Source: Actinomycetes bacterium
GTDB taxonomy: Bacteria; Actinomycetota; Actinomycetes; Actinomycetales; Cellulomonadaceae
DNA: 7,015 nucleotides
Assembly (NCBI GenBank): GCA_023424135.1
Contig: JAFAEH010000221.1
Coordinates: 1 to 7,015 of the forward strand
Direction of reading: 5' to 3'
Part shown: positions 4,876 to 7,015 of the stretch, one piece after another
Layout of the letters: each line of letters opens with the position of its first letter
Position numbering within the stretch: the stretch's first letter is position 1
Program-made: the position numbers and the translations under genes
Notes under the pieces: model-generated
Told to the model about the DNA's origin: nothing
The model's input: the letters and a program-made list of their open reading frames with translations, nothing else
Databases searched by the model: none

Positions 4876-6054
4876 TCAGCGCTTGAGGTTGACCAGCTCG
4901 TTCAGCACCTCGTCGGACGTCGTGATGATGCGGGAGTTCGCCTGGAACCCGCGCTGCGCGACGATGAGGTTGGTGAACTCGCTCGACAGGTCGACGTTCG
5001 ACATCTCGAGGCGCCCGCCCGCCAGCGCGCCCCGCCCGCCGGTGCCGGCGGTGCCGATCTGCGCGTCGCCCGAGTTCACGCTCGTGCGGAACAGCGACCC
5101 GCCGGCCTTCTCCAGACCGCCGGGGTTGGTGAAGGTGCCCAGCGCGATGCGGCCGATCGTCTGCTTGAGACCGTTGCTGAACGCGCCCGTGATCGTGCCG
5201 TCGGCGCCGAGCGCGAACGACAGCAGCGTGCCGGCCGCCTGACCGTCCTGCGAACCGGCGGCGACCGTGTCGAGGCCCGAGTAGCCGGTGACCGTCGACA
5301 GGTCGACGGCGACGCCGCCCAGCGTGATCGTCGTCGGGCTGGTCAGCGCGCCGTTCGCGTCGAAGGCGACCGGCTGCGAGCCGACCGTGGCCGTGCCGTC
5401 CGTCGCCGCGACGGTCCAGCCCGTCGACGCCTTCGTGAAGGTCAGCGTCAGCGTCCGCTCCGTGCCGATCTCGTCGTACAGCTTCTGGGTGAGCGTCTTG
5501 GTCGTGCCGTCCTCGGCGGACGCGTCGAGGTTGCCGACGTAGGTGGCGGACGTGGACGCGACCGCGGCCATCGTCGTGCCGGCCGGCACGGACAGGTCCG
5601 TCAGGGGTGCGTTCGTGTCGACGACACCGTTGACGGCGGCCCAGCCCTGCACGAGCGCACCGTCGCCGGGGAGCACCATCTGGCCCGTGGCGTCGAAGTC
5701 GAACGCACCGGCACGGGTGTAGAACGTCTCGGCGCCCTTGCGGACGACGAAGAACCCGTCGCCCTGGATCATCATGTCGGTGCTGCGGCCCGTGGTCTGC
5801 GAGGCGCCCTGCGTGAAGCTCGTGACGATCCCGGCGACCTGCACGCCGAGGCCCACCTGGGCGGGGTTGGTGCCGCCGACGCCGTCCTGCGCGCCGCCGG
5901 CGTTCGTGAGCACCTGGCTGAGGGTGTCCTGGAAGATCGTCTGCGAGGACTTGAAGCCCGTCGTGTTGACGTTGGCGATGTTGTTGCCGGTCACGTCGAG
6001 CATGGTCTGGTGGCTGCGCAGACCGCTGATGCCGGAGAAGAGCGAGCGGAGCAT
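4876..6054 (-). CDS. flgE: Flagellar hook protein FlgE
   Basis: The 392-residue protein is the subunit of the hook, the bent joint between rod and filament. It begins with MLRSLFSGISGLRSHQTMLD and the rod/hook family signature NNIANVNTTGFK (24-35). A flagellar basal-body domain follows (FFVVRKGAETFYTRAGAFDFDATG, 101-124), then a Thr/Ala-rich hook domain (about 145-290, FlgE D2-like). The C-terminal helix, SNVDLSSEFTNLIVAQRGFQANSRIITTSDEVLNEL in family form (352-387), pairs with the N-terminal helix in the assembled tube. Both ends are complete. The start is the ATG at 6054, with AAGGGA (6062-6067) seven bases upstream. The open frame upstream of it overlaps flgD and is a His/Arg-rich shadow. 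It has no signal peptide, as expected for a type III export substrate. It lies 26 bases after flgD. Confidence 0.96.
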   Translation of the reverse strand: MLRSLFSGISGLRSHQTMLDVTGNNIANVNTTGFKSSQTIFQDTLSQVLTNAGGAQDGVGGTNPAQVGLGVQVAGIVTSFTQGASQTTGRSTDMMIQGDGFFVVRKGAETFYTRAGAFDFDATGQMVLPGDGALVQGWAAVNGVVDTNAPLTDLSVPAGTTMAAVASTSATYVGNLDASAEDGTTKTLTQKLYDEIGTERTLTLTFTKASTGWTVAATDGTATVGSQPVAFDANGALTSPTTITLGGVAVDLSTVTGYSGLDTVAAGSQDGQAAGTLLSFALGADGTITGAFSNGLKQTIGRIALGTFTNPGGLEKAGGSLFRTSVNSGDAQIGTAGTGGRGALAGGRLEMSNVDLSSEFTNLIVAQRGFQANSRIITTSDEVLNELVNLKR

Positions 6055-6080
6055 GGTCGGTTCCCTTTCGGTGGTCCGCG

Positions 6081-6533
6081 TCAGGCGGCGGTGGTGTCGG
6101 TGGGCGTGCCGGTCGAGGTGGTGGTGACGGTGGCGACCGCGTCGAGCGGCACGTCGGTGTCGCCGACCCGGACGGTCGGGACGGACGTGGCGTAGGAGAC
6201 GGCGGTGACGACGCCGGTGGAGGTCGTGCCGTCGTCCCCGGTCCACGTGACCTCGCGCCCCACGAGGGCGGCGGCGGAGGCCCGCATCTGCAGCGCGAAC
6301 GCCTCGCGCTGCGTGGTGGTCAGCTCGGCCAGGCTCTCCATGGTCGCGAGCTGCGTGGTCTGCGCCATCATCTGCGACGTGTCCATGGGGCTCGTCGGGT
6401 CCTGGTAGCGCAGCTGCGTCACGAGGAGCTCGAGGAACGCCTGCTTGTCGAGCGTGCTGCCCGACGTGGTGTCCGTCGAGTCGGTCGTGGCGTACGTCGT
6501 CCCGTTCGTCGCGTAGGACGTGTCGATGCTCAT
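6081..6533 (-). CDS. flgD: Flagellar hook assembly protein FlgD
   Basis: FlgD forms the temporary cap on which hook subunits polymerise. The 150-residue protein starts with a Thr/Ser-rich export region (1-26). The FlgD core follows: DKQAFLELLVTQLRYQDPTSPMD (29-51), then TSQMMAQTTQLATMESLAEL (52-71), both hallmark stretches. A short beta region with VGREVTWTG (91-99) and VRVGDTDVPLDAVATV (121-136) ends the protein. It lacks the extra Ig-like domain of enterobacterial FlgD, as do the similar short FlgD proteins of Bacillus. The ATG at 6533 has GGAGG (6538-6542) four bases upstream and lies 13 bases after the fliK stop. The open frame further upstream overlaps fliK and is a shadow. The tail is again Thr-rich. 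Confidence 0.95.
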   Translation of the reverse strand: MSIDTSYATNGTTYATTDSTDTTSGSTLDKQAFLELLVTQLRYQDPTSPMDTSQMMAQTTQLATMESLAELTTTQREAFALQMRASAAALVGREVTWTGDDGTTSTGVVTAVSYATSVPTVRVGDTDVPLDAVATVTTTSTGTPTDTTAA

Positions 6534-6546
6534 GGGGCCTCCGGCG

Positions 6547-7015
6547 TCAGACGACGAGGTCGAGCGCGCCGGGGCGCGCGGGGGTGGTCGGGTCGGGTGC
6601 GGGTGCGTCGGGCGGTGCCGCGGTGCGCACCGGTGCACCGTCGCGGGTGCGGTCCTGCGCACCGGGGCCGCCGCGCCCGGTGGTGTCCTGGCCACCGCGG
6701 CCGGTGCCGTCGTCGCGGGCGCCGAGACCGAGGTCGGCCTGCAGCCCCGCGGCCTGCAGGTCACGACGCAGGTCGGCCAGGCTGCCGCGCAGCGCCTCGC
6801 GGGCCGCGTCGCTCGCACCGACGAGGTCGATCCGCACGGTGTCGTGCGTGATGTGGGCGACGACGCGCACGGGGCCGAGGTGCTCGGGGTCGATCGGCAC
6901 CGACAGCACGTGCCGGCCCGCGCCGAGCTCGCCGACGGTGCGCAGGCGCGCCCCGAGCTGCTCGGCGAGGGGCACGGACGGCACCGGCGTCGACGACGGG
7001 GTCGCGGCCGTGGCC
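6547..7015 (-). CDS. fliK: Flagellar hook-length control protein FliK, C-terminal part (cut by the right edge)
   Basis: About 155 codons are visible and the frame is still open at the right edge, so the start lies outside the window. A GTG at 6984 lies inside the frame and is probably not the real start. The visible part shows the FliK C-terminal domain: LAEQLGARLRTVGELGAGRHVLSVPI, then PEHLGPVRVVAHI (family pattern P-x2-LG-x-V-x-V), DTVRIDLVGASDAAREALRGSLADLRRDLQAAGLQADL. In the family this domain interacts with FlhB to switch export from hook to filament subunits. After it comes a 55-60-residue tail rich in Gly, Arg, Asp, Pro and Thr with the repeated element TGRGG, ending in DLVV. Order fliK-flgD-flgE is standard. 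The call is firm for the domain. The symbol also relies on context. Confidence 0.88.
   Translation of the reverse strand, partial: ATAATPSSTPVPSVPLAEQLGARLRTVGELGAGRHVLSVPIDPEHLGPVRVVAHITHDTVRIDLVGASDAAREALRGSLADLRRDLQAAGLQADLGLGARDDGTGRGGQDTTGRGGPGAQDRTRDGAPVRTAAPPDAPAPDPTTPARPGALDLVV

Overview
The window is a stretch of one flagellar gene cluster from a very GC-rich actinobacterium. All genes lie on the minus strand, so transcription runs from high to low coordinates. The high GC content, GTG starts, codon thirds that are almost always G or C, short stop/start overlaps and the actinobacterial forms of FliM and FlbD point to a motile actinomycete. A Micrococcales/Cellulomonas-like host is my guess from protein style, not from a database search.

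In order of transcription: the C-terminal end of fliK (hook-length control, cut by the right edge); flgD (hook cap/scaffold, 6081-6533); flgE (hook protein, 4876-6054); a zinc D,D-carboxypeptidase of the M15/VanY family that starts two bases after flgE (4250-4873); a 160-base gap holding a good FliA-type promoter; flbD (3799-4089); motA (3020-3799) and motB (2130-3023), the stator; an 80-base G-rich gap; fliL (1530-2048); a 190-base gap with several stem-loops and a second FliA-type promoter; fliM (401-1339); and the start of fliN (cut by the left edge, 1-404).

The genes form a build-and-run set. FliK, FlgD and FlgE make the hook. The peptidase may trim the wall around the growing rod or hook. 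MotA and MotB form the ion-driven stator, with FliL supporting it. FliM and FliN form the switch (C-ring). Four junctions are coupled tightly: flgE/M15, flbD/motA (TGATG), motA/motB (GTGA) and fliM/fliN (ATGA).

The main point beyond plain annotation is that the cluster is probably not one transcript. Two gaps each carry CTCA-16 bases-GCCGAT on the coding strand, a match to FliA/WhiG-class sigma promoters. One sits upstream of flbD with a leader of about 85 bases. The other ends only a few bases before the fliM GTG, which has almost no Shine-Dalgarno sequence, so fliM may be read from a leaderless mRNA. Stem-loops between fliL and this promoter may mark a boundary. The other notable item is the M15 peptidase: it has no signal peptide, so it may leave through the flagellar export gate. 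I found no mobile element, CRISPR array, tRNA or rRNA, and no unknown multi-gene system.
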